64,000 nt of DNA from Chitinibacter bivalviorum (lineage in GTDB: Bacteria; Pseudomonadota; Gammaproteobacteria; Burkholderiales; Chitinibacteraceae), in the NCBI RefSeq assembly GCF_013403565.1, contig NZ_CP058627.1, positions 2,294,001 to 2,358,000 on the forward strand, in the 5' to 3' direction. Of this stretch, positions 54,954 through 64,000 are shown one piece after another. Position 1 is the stretch's first letter. Each line of letters opens with the position of its first letter. The notes beneath the pieces are model-generated. The model did not search any database and was not told where the DNA came from. It was given only the letters and a program-made list of their open reading frames with translations. A program made the position numbers and the translations under genes.

Positions 54954-55514
54954 ATGCGACAAGACGAACAACACCTGCGCTTTTTAGCCGAGCACTTACT
55001 CAATTCGGGCGTCAGTGATATTGGCGAACGAGAGCGCAACGCGCTGATGCGCATTTCACGCCGCCTACAGGCCAATCGCGCGCAAGATGAAATCCCCGTC
55101 GAAGGCGTCACTTTTGGCGAACGCCTTGCCGATCGCGTCGCAGAATTTGGCGGCTCGTGGACATTTATCAGCATTTTTGGCGCATTTCTGGTCGGTTGGG
55201 CCATTCTCAACACCGACATTCTGCGCAACCACGCCTTTGACCCCTACCCCTATGTGTTTCTGAATCTGATTTTATCGATGCTGGCCTCGGTGCAAGCGCC
55301 ACTCATTTTGATGTCACAAAACCGCCAAGCCGCACGTGATCGCTTAACGATGATTCGCGATTTTGAAGTCAACCTCAAAGCCGAAGCGGCGGTACAGGCG
55401 CTCAATCAGCGCGTGGAGCATCTGACGTGGAATATCCTGTCGGATTTGAACGAAGTCAAAAACCAGCTTAAAGCGCAACCCGCTGCGCAAGACACAGAAA
55501 GCCCAGCAAAATAA
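54954..55514 (+). CDS. DUF1003 family membrane protein
   Basis: A 186-residue protein with two membrane helices (about 67-85 and 98-118). FGERLADRVAEFGGSWTFI and the following ILNLILSMLASVQAPLILMSQNRQ-type segment are the family core; the C-terminus is a charged helix. GGAG lies six to seven bases before the ATG. Function is unknown. It is the only plus-strand gene between the two glutamate synthase operons. Confidence 0.85.
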   Translation: MRQDEQHLRFLAEHLLNSGVSDIGERERNALMRISRRLQANRAQDEIPVEGVTFGERLADRVAEFGGSWTFISIFGAFLVGWAILNTDILRNHAFDPYPYVFLNLILSMLASVQAPLILMSQNRQAARDRLTMIRDFEVNLKAEAAVQALNQRVEHLTWNILSDLNEVKNQLKAQPAAQDTESPAK

Positions 55515-55550
55515 AAACCCCGCATTCGTCACATCACGAAGACGGGGTTT
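55515..55550 (+). terminator. Terminator of the DUF1003 gene
   Basis: aaaccccg pairs with cggggttt, with an inner ttcgt/acgaa stem. A and T flanks are short but present. Confidence 0.65.
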
Positions 55551-55574
55551 GAATTGCGTCAATATAATTGACGT

Positions 55575-55895
55575 TTAGCGTTTTTTAGACGCCTCGCTAC
55601 GCTCAATGGCAATCGCAATTAAGTAATGCACAATATCGCGATCATGCCCGATGATCTCGACGCAAGCATGGCGTAGGCGATCGACCAGATATTGCTCCGG
55701 CGAATCGATCACGCGCTTAAAGCGGTTGTATTTGAATTTTGAATCACCCACGATTTCTTCCAGCTGCGCCAAACGCTCGGGCTGATTATTACGCAAGCGA
55801 TAGAGCTTACTTTTGGCCGCCACTTTGCGGTCGTGATTCGGACGCAAGATAACGTGCCAGTCTGCGGGTACTTCGGGGTTTACTTGCTCGGTCAT
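55575..55895 (-). CDS. Small hypothetical protein, 106 residues
   Basis: I do not recognise this gene. AAGGA six bases before the ATG decides the start over a GTG 63 bases earlier. The product is soluble, basic in the middle (RPNHDRKVAAKSKLYRLRNNQ) and helical at the end (DRLRHACVEIIGHDRDIVHYLIAIAIE read in parts). No membrane segment or signal peptide. It lies between a DUF1003 gene and gltD2, with its own promoter presumably in the preceding 120 bp. Confidence 0.7.
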   Translation of the reverse strand: MTEQVNPEVPADWHVILRPNHDRKVAAKSKLYRLRNNQPERLAQLEEIVGDSKFKYNRFKRVIDSPEQYLVDRLRHACVEIIGHDRDIVHYLIAIAIERSEASKKR

Positions 55896-55967
55896 CTTTA
55901 ATCCTTCGTCATCCAGCCATTTCAATCTGTCGATTATACGGGCAATTGCGCCGTACACCTTAGCAAT

Positions 55968-55997
55968 AAAAAAGCCGGCTAGACCGCCGGCTTTTTT
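55968..55997 (-). terminator. Terminator of the second gltBD operon
   Basis: aaaaaagccggc pairs with gccggctttttt around a 6-nt loop, about 20 bases after the gltD2 stop. Confidence 0.85.
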
Positions 55998-56018
55998 ACA
56001 GTGCGTAAAACTAGCGGC

Positions 56019-57482
56019 TTATCGCGGCAAAGTACTGCTCCCCATCAGGAAAGCATCAACCTCACGCGCTGCCTGACGGCCTTCGCGAATTGCCCATACC
56101 ACAAGCGATTGACCACGGCGTACGTCACCCGCAGCAAACACTTTGGCGACGCTGGTTTGGTAGCAACCCACGCCGTCAGTGCTCGCTTTAGCATTGCCGC
56201 GCGCGTCTTTTTCAACGCCGAAGCTATCGAGCAAGCTGGCTACTGGATTGGTAAAGCCCATCGCCAGGAACACTAGGTCAGCTTTGAGCTCAAATTCGCT
56301 ACCGACAACCGGAGTTGGCTTGCCATCCACCCAATCGAGGCGCACCAGTTTCACCGCTTTCAGTACGCCATTTTCGCCGACAAACTCTTGCGTTTGCACC
56401 GCGAAATCGCGCTCAACGCCTTCTTCGTGGCTGCTCGACGTGCGCAGCTTCACTGGCCAGTATGGCCAAACGATGGATTTATTTTCCTGCTCGGGCGGCA
56501 TCGGCATCAGTTCTAGCTGAGTCACGCTCGCTGCGCCGTGGCGGTTGCTGGTGCCTACGCAATCACTACCGGTATCACCACCACCGATCACAACCACATG
56601 CTTGTCTTTCGCATTGATCGGGTTAGCCGCACCGCCGACGTTTTGCTTGTTTTGCGCGATCAGCAATTCCAGCGCGAAATGCACGCCTTTGAGTTCACGA
56701 CCCGGCACCTGCAAATCGCGCGGCACTTCGGCACCACCGGCCAATATCACAGCATCGAATGCTGCTTCGAGCTCGGCAGGCGTAACAACGGTTTTCGCGT
56801 CATTCACGATACCCTTGGGTATATCGCTAGAGCCAATTACCGTATTGGTTTTGAAAGCAATACCCTCGAATTGCATTTGCTCCAAGCGACGATCGATCAC
56901 TTCTGCTTCGAGTTTGAAATCGGGGATGCCGTAGCGTAACAAACCTCCGACCGCGTCGTTTTTCTCAAACACGGTCACACTATGGCCCACGCGAGCGAGC
57001 TGCTGTGCAGCGGCCAGACCCGCAGGGCCAGAGCCAACAATGGCAACCTTCTTGCCCGTTTTGACTTTGGCAGGCTGTGGCACGACCCAACCGTTATCCC
57101 ATGCTTTGTCGATGATCGCGCGCTCGATCGATTTAATCCCCACTGGATCAGCATTAATGCCCAAGGTACAGGCCGCTTCACACGGCGCAGGACACACGCG
57201 CCCCGTAAATTCGGGGAAGTTATTGGTCGAATGCAATACCGTCAGCGCGTTTTGCCAGTCTTGCTGGTAAACCAGATCGTTAAAATCAGGGATCACATTA
57301 TTCACTGGGCAGCCGTTATTGCAGAATGGAATACCGCAATCCATGCAGCGCGCGCCTTGCAATTTGGCCGCATCATCGCTCAGTGCAGGCACAAACTCGC
57401 GATAGTGAGTCAGGCGCTGCGCCACTGGCTCGTAGCTGTCTTTGACACGCTCGATTTCTAGAAAACCTGTTGGCTTACCCAT
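56019..57482 (-). CDS. gltD: Glutamate synthase small subunit, second set
   Basis: A 487-residue subunit beginning [12 protein letters not shown], the start of the non-enteric GltD type; the open frame reaches 117 bases into gltB2 without similarity. Iron-sulfur cysteines are in [14 protein letters not shown] and CPAPCEAAC; Rossmann motifs are [10 protein letters not shown] and [11 protein letters not shown]. Its ATG overlaps the gltB2 stop as TAATG, so the subunits are coupled. Confidence 0.95.
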   Translation of the reverse strand: MGKPTGFLEIERVKDSYEPVAQRLTHYREFVPALSDDAAKLQGARCMDCGIPFCNNGCPVNNVIPDFNDLVYQQDWQNALTVLHSTNNFPEFTGRVCPAPCEAACTLGINADPVGIKSIERAIIDKAWDNGWVVPQPAKVKTGKKVAIVGSGPAGLAAAQQLARVGHSVTVFEKNDAVGGLLRYGIPDFKLEAEVIDRRLEQMQFEGIAFKTNTVIGSSDIPKGIVNDAKTVVTPAELEAAFDAVILAGGAEVPRDLQVPGRELKGVHFALELLIAQNKQNVGGAANPINAKDKHVVVIGGGDTGSDCVGTSNRHGAASVTQLELMPMPPEQENKSIVWPYWPVKLRTSSSHEEGVERDFAVQTQEFVGENGVLKAVKLVRLDWVDGKPTPVVGSEFELKADLVFLAMGFTNPVASLLDSFGVEKDARGNAKASTDGVGCYQTSVAKVFAAGDVRRGQSLVVWAIREGRQAAREVDAFLMGSSTLPR

Positions 57483-60400
57483 TATGCGATCTCCTTCTGC
57501 GCTGCGGCGTTCACGGTATTTGCTGCAGCCATTTCCTTCAATGCACGGCGATATTCGTTCGGGAATACTTTGACGAAAGCAGCGCGTCTGGCAGACCAAT
57601 TCGCAAGAATCTCGGCCGCGCGCACACTACCCGTTAAGGCGGCGTGTTTTTCGATCAAGGCTTTGAGCTGAACTTCGTCGGCCACACCATTGTGGAATGG
57701 TTGCTCTTGGGCCTCAGCTAGCAACACACTTTCGAGTGCCACTTGCGCCATATTGCAACGACCTGCAAACACGCCTTCTGGGTCGAAAACGTAGGCGATA
57801 CCACCTGACATGCCCGCAGCGAAGTTGCGGCCAGTATTGCCCAGCACCACCACCGTACCGCCGGTCATGTATTCGCAACCGTGATCGCCCAGGCCCTCTA
57901 CCACTGCTGTTGCGCCTGAATTGCGCACCGCAAAACGCTCACCGCCAACACCAGCAAAGAACGCCTCACCGGCAATCGCACCGAACAGCACGGTATTGCC
58001 GACGATGATGTTTTCCCACGTTTTACCAACGAAGCTCGCATTTGGGCGTATCACAATTCGACCACCCGACAGGCCTTTACCGACGTAATCGTTGCCTTCG
58101 CCTGTCAGCGTGATCGTGATACCCCGGGCGAGAAATGCCCCGAAACTCTGTCCTGCTGTGCCCTGCAGTGCGATACGTAGCGTATCTTCTGGCAAGCCAG
58201 CATGGCCATAACGGCGCGCCACTTCACCCGAGAGCATCGCACCAACGGTACGGTTGATGTTTTTCACCGGCAGGCTGATTTGCGTCACTTCGCCACGCTC
58301 AAGTGCAGGTGCGGCTTGCGCAATCAACTCTTGGTCAAGTGCTTTGACCAATCCATGATCTTGCACCTCGGCATGCAGGCGCGGTACATCGGCGGCGACT
58401 TTAGGCTGGAAGAAGATTTTGCTGAAATCCAGACCCTTGGCTTTCCAATGTTCAACGCCGGCTTGTTTGTCGAGCAGATCAGAACGGCCAATCAAATCGT
58501 CAAACTTGCGAATACCCATTTCGGCCATGATCTGGCGCGCTTCTTCAGCAACGAAGAAGAAGTAATTCACCACATGCTCAGGCTGGCCTGAGAAGCGCTG
58601 ACGCAATACTGGGTCTTGCGTTGCCACACCCACGGGGCAGGTATTGAGGTGACACTTGCGCATCATGATACAACCCTCAACCACCAGCGGCGCAGTCGCA
58701 AACCCGAACTCGTCGGCACCGAGCAAAGCGCCAATGACAACGTCGCGACCAGTTTTCATTTGACCATCGACCTGCACGCGGATCCGACCGCGCAGCTTAT
58801 TCAGCACCAGCGTTTGCTGCGTTTCTGCCAAGCCCAATTCCCACGGCCCGCCCGCATGTTTAATCGACGATTGTGGTGAAGCGCCCGTACCGCCGTCATG
58901 ACCAGCAATCACCAAGTGATCGGCTTTGGCTTTCGAAACACCGGCAGCCACAGTACCTACACCGACTTCGGCAACTAGCTTGACCGAAATTGAGGCAACA
59001 GGATTGACGTTTTTCAGATCGTGAATCAGTTGCGCCAAATCTTCGATCGAGTAAATATCGTGGTGAGGTGGCGGTGAAATCAAGCCAACACCGGGCACCG
59101 AGTGACGCAACTTACCGATGTATTCCGAAACCTTATGGCCAGGCAGCTGACCACCCTCGCCCGGTTTCGCGCCTTGCGCCATCTTAATCTGGATTTGATC
59201 AGCGTTAACTAGGTACTCAGTCGTTACACCAAAGCGGCCTGATGCAACCTGCTTGATCGCCGAGCGCAGGCTATCGCCTTCTTTGAACGTATAGTCGCGC
59301 TCAATGCGGTTTTTACCGATCACTTCCGATAGTGTTTGACCCGCTTGCAGTGGCTTGAAACGCGTTGCGTCTTCACCGCCTTCACCGGTATTTGATTTGC
59401 CGCCAATGCGGTTCATTGCAATCGCCAGCGTTGAATGCGCTTCAGTCGAGATTGAACCCAGCGACATCGCGCCAGTGGCAAAGCGTTTGACGATTTCTGC
59501 GGCCGACTCAACTTCTTCCAGCGGCACTGGTGCACCAGCGGCTTTAATTTCAAACAAGCCGCGCAGCGTCAGGTGACGTTTGCTCTGATCATTAATCAGC
59601 GCCGCGTATTCTTTGTACGTTGAGTACGAATTGCTGCGCGTGGCGTGTTGCAATTTAGCGATTGAATCGGGCGTCCACAAGTGATCTTCACCGCGAGTAC
59701 GGAAGGCATATTCACCGCCTGCGTCGAGCATATTGGCCAGCACTGGATCGCTGCCAAACGCCGCGGTATGCAAGCGCACGGCTTCTTCGGCCACTTCAAA
59801 TAGCCCGATACCCTCTACATTGCTGGCAGTACCGGTGAAGTATTTCTTCACAAAGGCCTTTTGCAGGCCGATCGCTTCGAAAATCTGCGCGCCGGTGTAG
59901 GACATGTAAGTCGAAATACCCATTTTCGACATCACTTTCAGCAAGCCTTTGCCGACGCCTTTAATAAAGTTTTTCTGGTATTTGCTGGCAAGTTCTGCGT
60001 CGCCCTCGGCCAAATCTGCGAGTGTCGCAAGAGTTAAGTATGGATACACCGCTTCGGCGCCATAACCACCGAGCAATGCAAAGTGGTGCGTTTCACGTGC
60101 AGAGCCAGTTTCAACCACCAAACCGGTGCTGGTACGCAGACCGCGTTTTACCAAGTGCTGATGCACCGCCGACGTGGCCAGCAGTGCAGGAATTGCCACA
60201 TGCTCGGCATCCATCTTGCGATCGGACACGATCAGGATATTCGCGCCCGATTTCACTGCGTCTTCAGCTTCTGCCACGAGTGAAGCCAAACGCGCTTCAA
60301 CACCGTTTTTACCCCAAGCGGCTGGGTAGCAAATATCCAGCTCGTGCGAGTAGAACTTGCCGCTAGTGTACTGACCGATATTGCGAATTTTTTCAAACTG

Positions 60401-62128
60401 TTTGGTGCTTAAAATCGGCTGCGCCACTTCCAGACGAATCGGTGGATTGATGTCTGTCGTGCCGAGCAGATTGGGTTTGGGGCCGATGAAAGACACCAGC
60501 GACATCACCATATCTTCACGGATCGGATCGATCGGTGGGTTAGTCACCTGCGCGAACAACTGCTTGAAGTAGTTGTACAGCGGCTTGTCTTTGCGCGACA
60601 GCACGGTCAACGCTGCGTCATTGCCCATCGAGCCAGTGGGCTCTTCGCCATTCTTGGCCATAGGCTCCAGAATGAATTTGATGTCTTCTTGCGTATAGCC
60701 GAATGCTTGTTGTGAATCGAGCAAGTTCGCGCTTGGCAAAGCAGCGGGCACTTCCTCAGATTCAATATCATCGAGCTTCACGCGGATTTTTTCGATCCAC
60801 TCACGATACGGTTTGGCATTCGACAGACTGTCTTTAAGCTCTTTGTCGTCAATAATGCGGCCTTGCTCCAAGTCGATCAGGAACATTTTGCCCGGCTGCA
60901 GACGCCATTTTTTATTGATGCGATCTTCTGAAATCGGCAATACGCCGGATTCAGACGCCATCACGACCAAATCGTCATTTGTGACGAGATAACGAGCTGG
61001 GCGCAGGCCGTTACGATCGAGCGTGGCGCCAATCTGGCGACCATCGGTAAACGCCACGGCGGCCGGGCCATCCCATGGCTCCATCATCGCGGCGTGGTAT
61101 TCGTAGAAGGCGCGACGTTTTTCGTCCATTTCGCCGTTCTTTTCCCACGCTTCGGGAATCATCATCATCATCGCTTGTGCGAGTGAATAACCGCCCATCA
61201 CCAAGAGCTCAAGCGCATTATCAAATGAAGCCGAATCAGATTGCCCCGGATAAATCAGCGGCCAGATTTTATCGATGTCTTTACCCAGCACTGGCGAGCT
61301 AATCGCTTTTTCGCGCGCACGAATCCAGTTCACATTACCGCGCAGCGTGTTGATCTCGCCGTTGTGCGCGATATAGCGGAATGGATGCGCCAAATCCCAA
61401 GTTGGGAAGGTATTGGTCGAGAAGCGTTGATGCACCAAGGCCAGTGCAGAGATACATGCGGGGTCTTGCAGATCGAGGTAGTACTCGCCAACCTGATCAG
61501 CCAACAGTAAACCTTTGTAGTTCACGGTGCGTGCCGAGCACGATGGAATGTAATACTCGCCGCCGTGTTTGAGTTTGAGCGCGCGAATCGCGTGTGAAGC
61601 GCGTTTGCGGATGATGTAGAGCTTGCGTTCCAGCGCGTCGGTGACCAGTACGTCGTTGCCGCGACCAATAAACAACTGACGAATCACCGGCTCAGTCGCC
61701 TTGATCAGCGGCGACATCGGCATCTCACGATTGACCGGCACATCACGCCAACCTAACACGACTTGTTTTTCTGCGCGGGCAGCGCGCTCGATCTCTTCTT
61801 CACACGCGGCACGAGCTGCTGGCTCTTGCGGCAGGAAACACATTGCAACGCCATAGTCACCGACCGGAGGCAGCACAATACCCTGGGTAAGCATCTCTCT
61901 GCGCAGCAGTGCATCCGGAATCTGGATCAAGATACCCGCACCATCGCCAGCCAGCGCATCCGCACCGACCGCACCGCGATGGTCGATATTTTTCAGAATT
62001 AATAAGCCTTGCTCGATAATGCTATGGCTTTTTTGACCTTTGATGTGGGCTACAAAGCCCACACCACAGGCATCGTGTTCGTTCGCCGGGTCATACATGC
62101 CCTGCTGTTCTGGTCGCTGTTCTAACAT
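57482..62128 (-). CDS. gltB: Glutamate synthase large subunit, second set
   Basis: A 1548-residue subunit. The N-terminal nucleophile is C21 ([12 protein letters not shown]) if the first ATG is used, or C11 from the inner ATG; AGAGGA nine bases before the first favours it. 3Fe-4S cysteines are in [12 protein letters not shown]. It is about 70 residues longer than the first copy and differs throughout ([16 protein letters not shown]), so the two are different GltB types. Confidence 0.96.
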   Translation of the reverse strand: MLEQRPEQQGMYDPANEHDACGVGFVAHIKGQKSHSIIEQGLLILKNIDHRGAVGADALAGDGAGILIQIPDALLRREMLTQGIVLPPVGDYGVAMCFLPQEPAARAACEEEIERAARAEKQVVLGWRDVPVNREMPMSPLIKATEPVIRQLFIGRGNDVLVTDALERKLYIIRKRASHAIRALKLKHGGEYYIPSCSARTVNYKGLLLADQVGEYYLDLQDPACISALALVHQRFSTNTFPTWDLAHPFRYIAHNGEINTLRGNVNWIRAREKAISSPVLGKDIDKIWPLIYPGQSDSASFDNALELLVMGGYSLAQAMMMMIPEAWEKNGEMDEKRRAFYEYHAAMMEPWDGPAAVAFTDGRQIGATLDRNGLRPARYLVTNDDLVVMASESGVLPISEDRINKKWRLQPGKMFLIDLEQGRIIDDKELKDSLSNAKPYREWIEKIRVKLDDIESEEVPAALPSANLLDSQQAFGYTQEDIKFILEPMAKNGEEPTGSMGNDAALTVLSRKDKPLYNYFKQLFAQVTNPPIDPIREDMVMSLVSFIGPKPNLLGTTDINPPIRLEVAQPILSTKQFEKIRNIGQYTSGKFYSHELDICYPAAWGKNGVEARLASLVAEAEDAVKSGANILIVSDRKMDAEHVAIPALLATSAVHQHLVKRGLRTSTGLVVETGSARETHHFALLGGYGAEAVYPYLTLATLADLAEGDAELASKYQKNFIKGVGKGLLKVMSKMGISTYMSYTGAQIFEAIGLQKAFVKKYFTGTASNVEGIGLFEVAEEAVRLHTAAFGSDPVLANMLDAGGEYAFRTRGEDHLWTPDSIAKLQHATRSNSYSTYKEYAALINDQSKRHLTLRGLFEIKAAGAPVPLEEVESAAEIVKRFATGAMSLGSISTEAHSTLAIAMNRIGGKSNTGEGGEDATRFKPLQAGQTLSEVIGKNRIERDYTFKEGDSLRSAIKQVASGRFGVTTEYLVNADQIQIKMAQGAKPGEGGQLPGHKVSEYIGKLRHSVPGVGLISPPPHHDIYSIEDLAQLIHDLKNVNPVASISVKLVAEVGVGTVAAGVSKAKADHLVIAGHDGGTGASPQSSIKHAGGPWELGLAETQQTLVLNKLRGRIRVQVDGQMKTGRDVVIGALLGADEFGFATAPLVVEGCIMMRKCHLNTCPVGVATQDPVLRQRFSGQPEHVVNYFFFVAEEARQIMAEMGIRKFDDLIGRSDLLDKQAGVEHWKAKGLDFSKIFFQPKVAADVPRLHAEVQDHGLVKALDQELIAQAAPALERGEVTQISLPVKNINRTVGAMLSGEVARRYGHAGLPEDTLRIALQGTAGQSFGAFLARGITITLTGEGNDYVGKGLSGGRIVIRPNASFVGKTWENIIVGNTVLFGAIAGEAFFAGVGGERFAVRNSGATAVVEGLGDHGCEYMTGGTVVVLGNTGRNFAAGMSGGIAYVFDPEGVFAGRCNMAQVALESVLLAEAQEQPFHNGVADEVQLKALIEKHAALTGSVRAAEILANWSARRAAFVKVFPNEYRRALKEMAAANTVNAAAQKEIA

Positions 62129-62443
62129 CCGCTCGTTTCCTCTCTGCAGTCACAACACATATCCTCGATGGATACGTCACTTGCAACACTATCGTCAGTA
62201 GAAAAGCAGTTTGCCAGAAAGTTGGGAAGTCAATTGGGGAAATTCACGAAAATTTAATCCAAGTCAGAGCCGACTTAGAGCGTATTCACAATCTAGCGAG
62301 CTAGAGCGAGGCAAGGCAAAAACGACGGAGAAGCGGAGTTTACACAATGTAAACGAGCATTCGGACGGCGTTTTTAACGCCGAATCGTTTGAGCGCAGCA
62401 GATTGTGAACACGTTCTGACAAGAAAGTCAGCTCTAGCGCTGC
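62129..62443. other. Gap between hemF and gltB2
   Basis: This 315-bp stretch has no gene. It contains the 141-bp palindromic element described separately. The part from 62129 to 62276 should carry the gltB2 promoter, but no good box pair is seen. A small ctgac/gtcag hairpin at about 62416-62432 follows hemF. Confidence 0.5.
62277..62417. repeat. MITE-like palindromic element
   Basis: The ends are 18-base imperfect inverted repeats (agagcgtattcacaatct against agattgtgaacacgttct, 16 of 18 matching as inverted copies, with a perfect 10-bp inner part). Inside are two smaller palindromes, gtttaca/tgtaaac near 62338-62354 and cggcgtt/aacgccg near 62367-62383. No coding capacity is seen. It looks like a small non-autonomous or REP-like interspersed repeat. 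Confidence 0.65.
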
Positions 62444-63460
62444 TTAAGCCAGCCAGTCACGATGGGGCAAGAAATCGGTATACAAGGCCGCTTCTGGACT
62501 ACCTGCGTCTGGATGATAGTCGTAGCGCCAATTGGCGATCGGTGGCATCGACATCAAGATAGACTCAGTACGCCCGCCCGATTGCAGGCCAAACAGCGTA
62601 CCGCGATCCCAAACCAGATTAAATTCCACATACCGACCGCGACGGTAGCCTTGCCAATCGCGCTCGCGCGCACCGTATTCGCAATCTTTGCGGCGCTCGA
62701 CAATCGGCACATAGGCTTTCAGAAAGGCGTCGCCCACCGACTGCAACATCGCCAGCGAGCCATCAAAACCCAGCTCGGAAAAGTCGTCAAAGAAAATACC
62801 ACCCACACCGCGCGCTTCATTGCGATGTTTGAGGAAGAAGTATTTATCGCACCAGTCTTTGAATTTGGGGTACAACTCGCCACCAAACGGATCAAGCGCG
62901 TCTTTGCAGCTTTGGTGGAAATGTTTGGCATCTTCATGATGCCCATAATAAGGGGTCAGATCCATCCCACCACCAAACCAGAAAATTGGCTTCGCCTGCT
63001 GGGCTGCATCTGCGTTGGCTTCGTTAGCCTCTCCTTGCAATACCGTTTCGTATTGCTGCGTCGTGGCCGCCTCGCCGCCTTGATTCGCCTCAGCATGCTT
63101 TGCCAATTCGGCTTCGGATGGCTTAGCAATAAAGAAACGCACATTCATATGTACGGTCGGGATGTAGGGGTTGCGCGGGTGCACCACCAAAGATACCCCC
63201 ATCGCTTCCCAAGCGCGACCAGCCAGCTCTGGACGGTGCGCGCTCGCGGACGGCGGCAGTTTGTCGCCCATCACATGCGAGAAATTCACACCACCGCGCT
63301 CGAACAAATTGCCATCTTCGATCAAACGGCTGATCCCGCCGCCGCCTTCAGGACGTTGCCAACTATCGGTGCGAAAACACTGTCCATCCAGTGTTTCTAG
63401 CGTCGCGACGATATTTTGTTGTAGCGTCAGTAAGTAATCTTTTACCGCAGTAATATTCAT
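62444..63460 (-). CDS. hemF: Oxygen-dependent coproporphyrinogen III oxidase
   Basis: A 338-residue enzyme that makes protoporphyrinogen IX from coproporphyrinogen III in haem synthesis, using oxygen. [37 protein letters not shown] and [16 protein letters not shown] are conserved. GGGAG before the ATG decides the start; the frame is open further. Residues about 114-158 are an Ala/Glu/Gln-rich insertion that E. coli HemF lacks. Confidence 0.96.
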   Translation of the reverse strand: MNITAVKDYLLTLQQNIVATLETLDGQCFRTDSWQRPEGGGGISRLIEDGNLFERGGVNFSHVMGDKLPPSASAHRPELAGRAWEAMGVSLVVHPRNPYIPTVHMNVRFFIAKPSEAELAKHAEANQGGEAATTQQYETVLQGEANEANADAAQQAKPIFWFGGGMDLTPYYGHHEDAKHFHQSCKDALDPFGGELYPKFKDWCDKYFFLKHRNEARGVGGIFFDDFSELGFDGSLAMLQSVGDAFLKAYVPIVERRKDCEYGARERDWQGYRRGRYVEFNLVWDRGTLFGLQSGGRTESILMSMPPIANWRYDYHPDAGSPEAALYTDFLPHRDWLA

Positions 63461-63621
63461 GCCAAGCTCCCATCCAATCATCGCATCATACCTGCGCTTT
63501 TTTAGCGCGGCCAATTCGCTGTTACAAAAATTAATTTGCGCGGTATCGGCCTGCAATTGAGCGCCAAATTCTCTTTGCCATGCATACCTACAGCACACTG
63601 AAAACTAGCCGCTTTTTGCAT

Positions 63622-63650
63622 TTGCCTATTTTTTAATCAAGCGGTACAAT
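63622..63650 (+). promoter_or_regulatory. Predicted dusB promoter
   Basis: TTGCCT (63622-63627) and TACAAT (63645-63650) are 17 bases apart on the plus strand; the boxes match four and five of six consensus bases. The start site would be about 25 bases before dusB. Confidence 0.6.
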
Positions 63651-63684
63651 CCGCGCCTTCCCAAGATTCCCCAAATTTCCAGCC

Positions 63685-64000
63685 ATGCAGATTGGCCCGT
63701 ATCAGCTAAAAAATAATCTGATCGTCGCGCCGATGGCTGGGGTGACAGATCGCCCGTTCCGCCAACTGTGTAAACGCTTTGGTGCGGGTCATGCTGTATC
63801 GGAAATGATCACCAGCGATCAATCGCTGCGCGCTGCGAAAAAATCACTCAATCGCGCCAATTTTGATGGCGAGCTCGCACCGATTTCGGCGCAAATTGCG
63901 GGCTCCGACCCCGCCGCGTTGGCGACTGCCGCACGTTATCAGGTGGCCAATGGCGCGCAGATTATCGACATCAATATGGGCTGCCCAGTCAAAAAGGTCT
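63685..64000 (+). CDS. dusB: tRNA-dihydrouridine synthase B, 3' end outside window
   Basis: The first 105 residues of an FMN enzyme that reduces uridine in the tRNA D loop. It begins MQIGPYQLKNNLIVAPMAGVTDRPFR and shows QIAGSDP and IIDINMGCPVKKV, which fit DusB better than DusA or DusC. In many proteobacteria dusB is followed by fis; that cannot be seen here. Confidence 0.93.
   Translation, partial: MQIGPYQLKNNLIVAPMAGVTDRPFRQLCKRFGAGHAVSEMITSDQSLRAAKKSLNRANFDGELAPISAQIAGSDPAALATAARYQVANGAQIIDINMGCPVKKV

Noticed and set aside
62462..63400. 312-codon plus-strand frame antisense to hemF
   Set aside because: hemF on the other strand is certain and full length; this frame has no recognisable domain.

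Overview
The window is bacterial chromosome with a betaproteobacterial look, most likely Neisseriales and plausibly Chitinibacteraceae (Chitinibacter, Deefgea or Iodobacter). This rests on gene order and protein character read by eye, not on a database search. No phage, plasmid, transposase or CRISPR array is visible.

Region 1 (1-33442) carries the growth machinery. After a truncated acyltransferase and a convergent apaH, every gene from 33442 down to 1346 is on the minus strand. Read 5'->3' the array is tRNA-Tyr, tRNA-Gly, tRNA-Thr, tuf copy 2, tRNA-Trp, secE, nusG, rplK, rplA, L10 leader, rplJ, rplL, rpoB, rpoC; then str (rpsL, rpsG, fusA, tuf copy 1, rpsJ); then S10 (rplC to rpsQ), spc (rplN to secY) and alpha (rpmJ, rpsM, rpsK, rpsD, rpoA, rplQ). 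Several classical operon boundaries are marked by strong hairpins. The str leader has a near-consensus promoter followed by hairpins ending in a terminator-like structure.

Region 2 (33443-48684) is mixed housekeeping on both strands: lgt, ilvD, a cold-shock gene, an unrecognised protein, a folE-BLUF operon, tRNA-Phe, a DUF456 membrane protein, corA overlapping ppx, phoU, rpiA, rarD, marC, and a translationally coupled pair of TPR proteins, one ending in a degenerate GGDEF domain.

Region 3 (48685-62443) holds two complete glutamate synthase operons in tandem. The gltB-gltD pairs belong to clearly different sequence types, and between them lie a DUF1003 membrane gene and a small unknown gene. 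Both act in ammonia assimilation (GS-GOGAT), so this is paralogy or acquisition rather than a fresh duplication. A 141-bp MITE-like palindromic element lies between the second gltB and hemF. hemF has an unusual low-complexity insertion, and the window ends inside dusB.

I found no clear new defence or biosynthetic system. The best leads are the folE-BLUF operon, the degenerate-GGDEF/TPR pair, the two-class glutamate synthase tandem, the str leader and the palindromic element.
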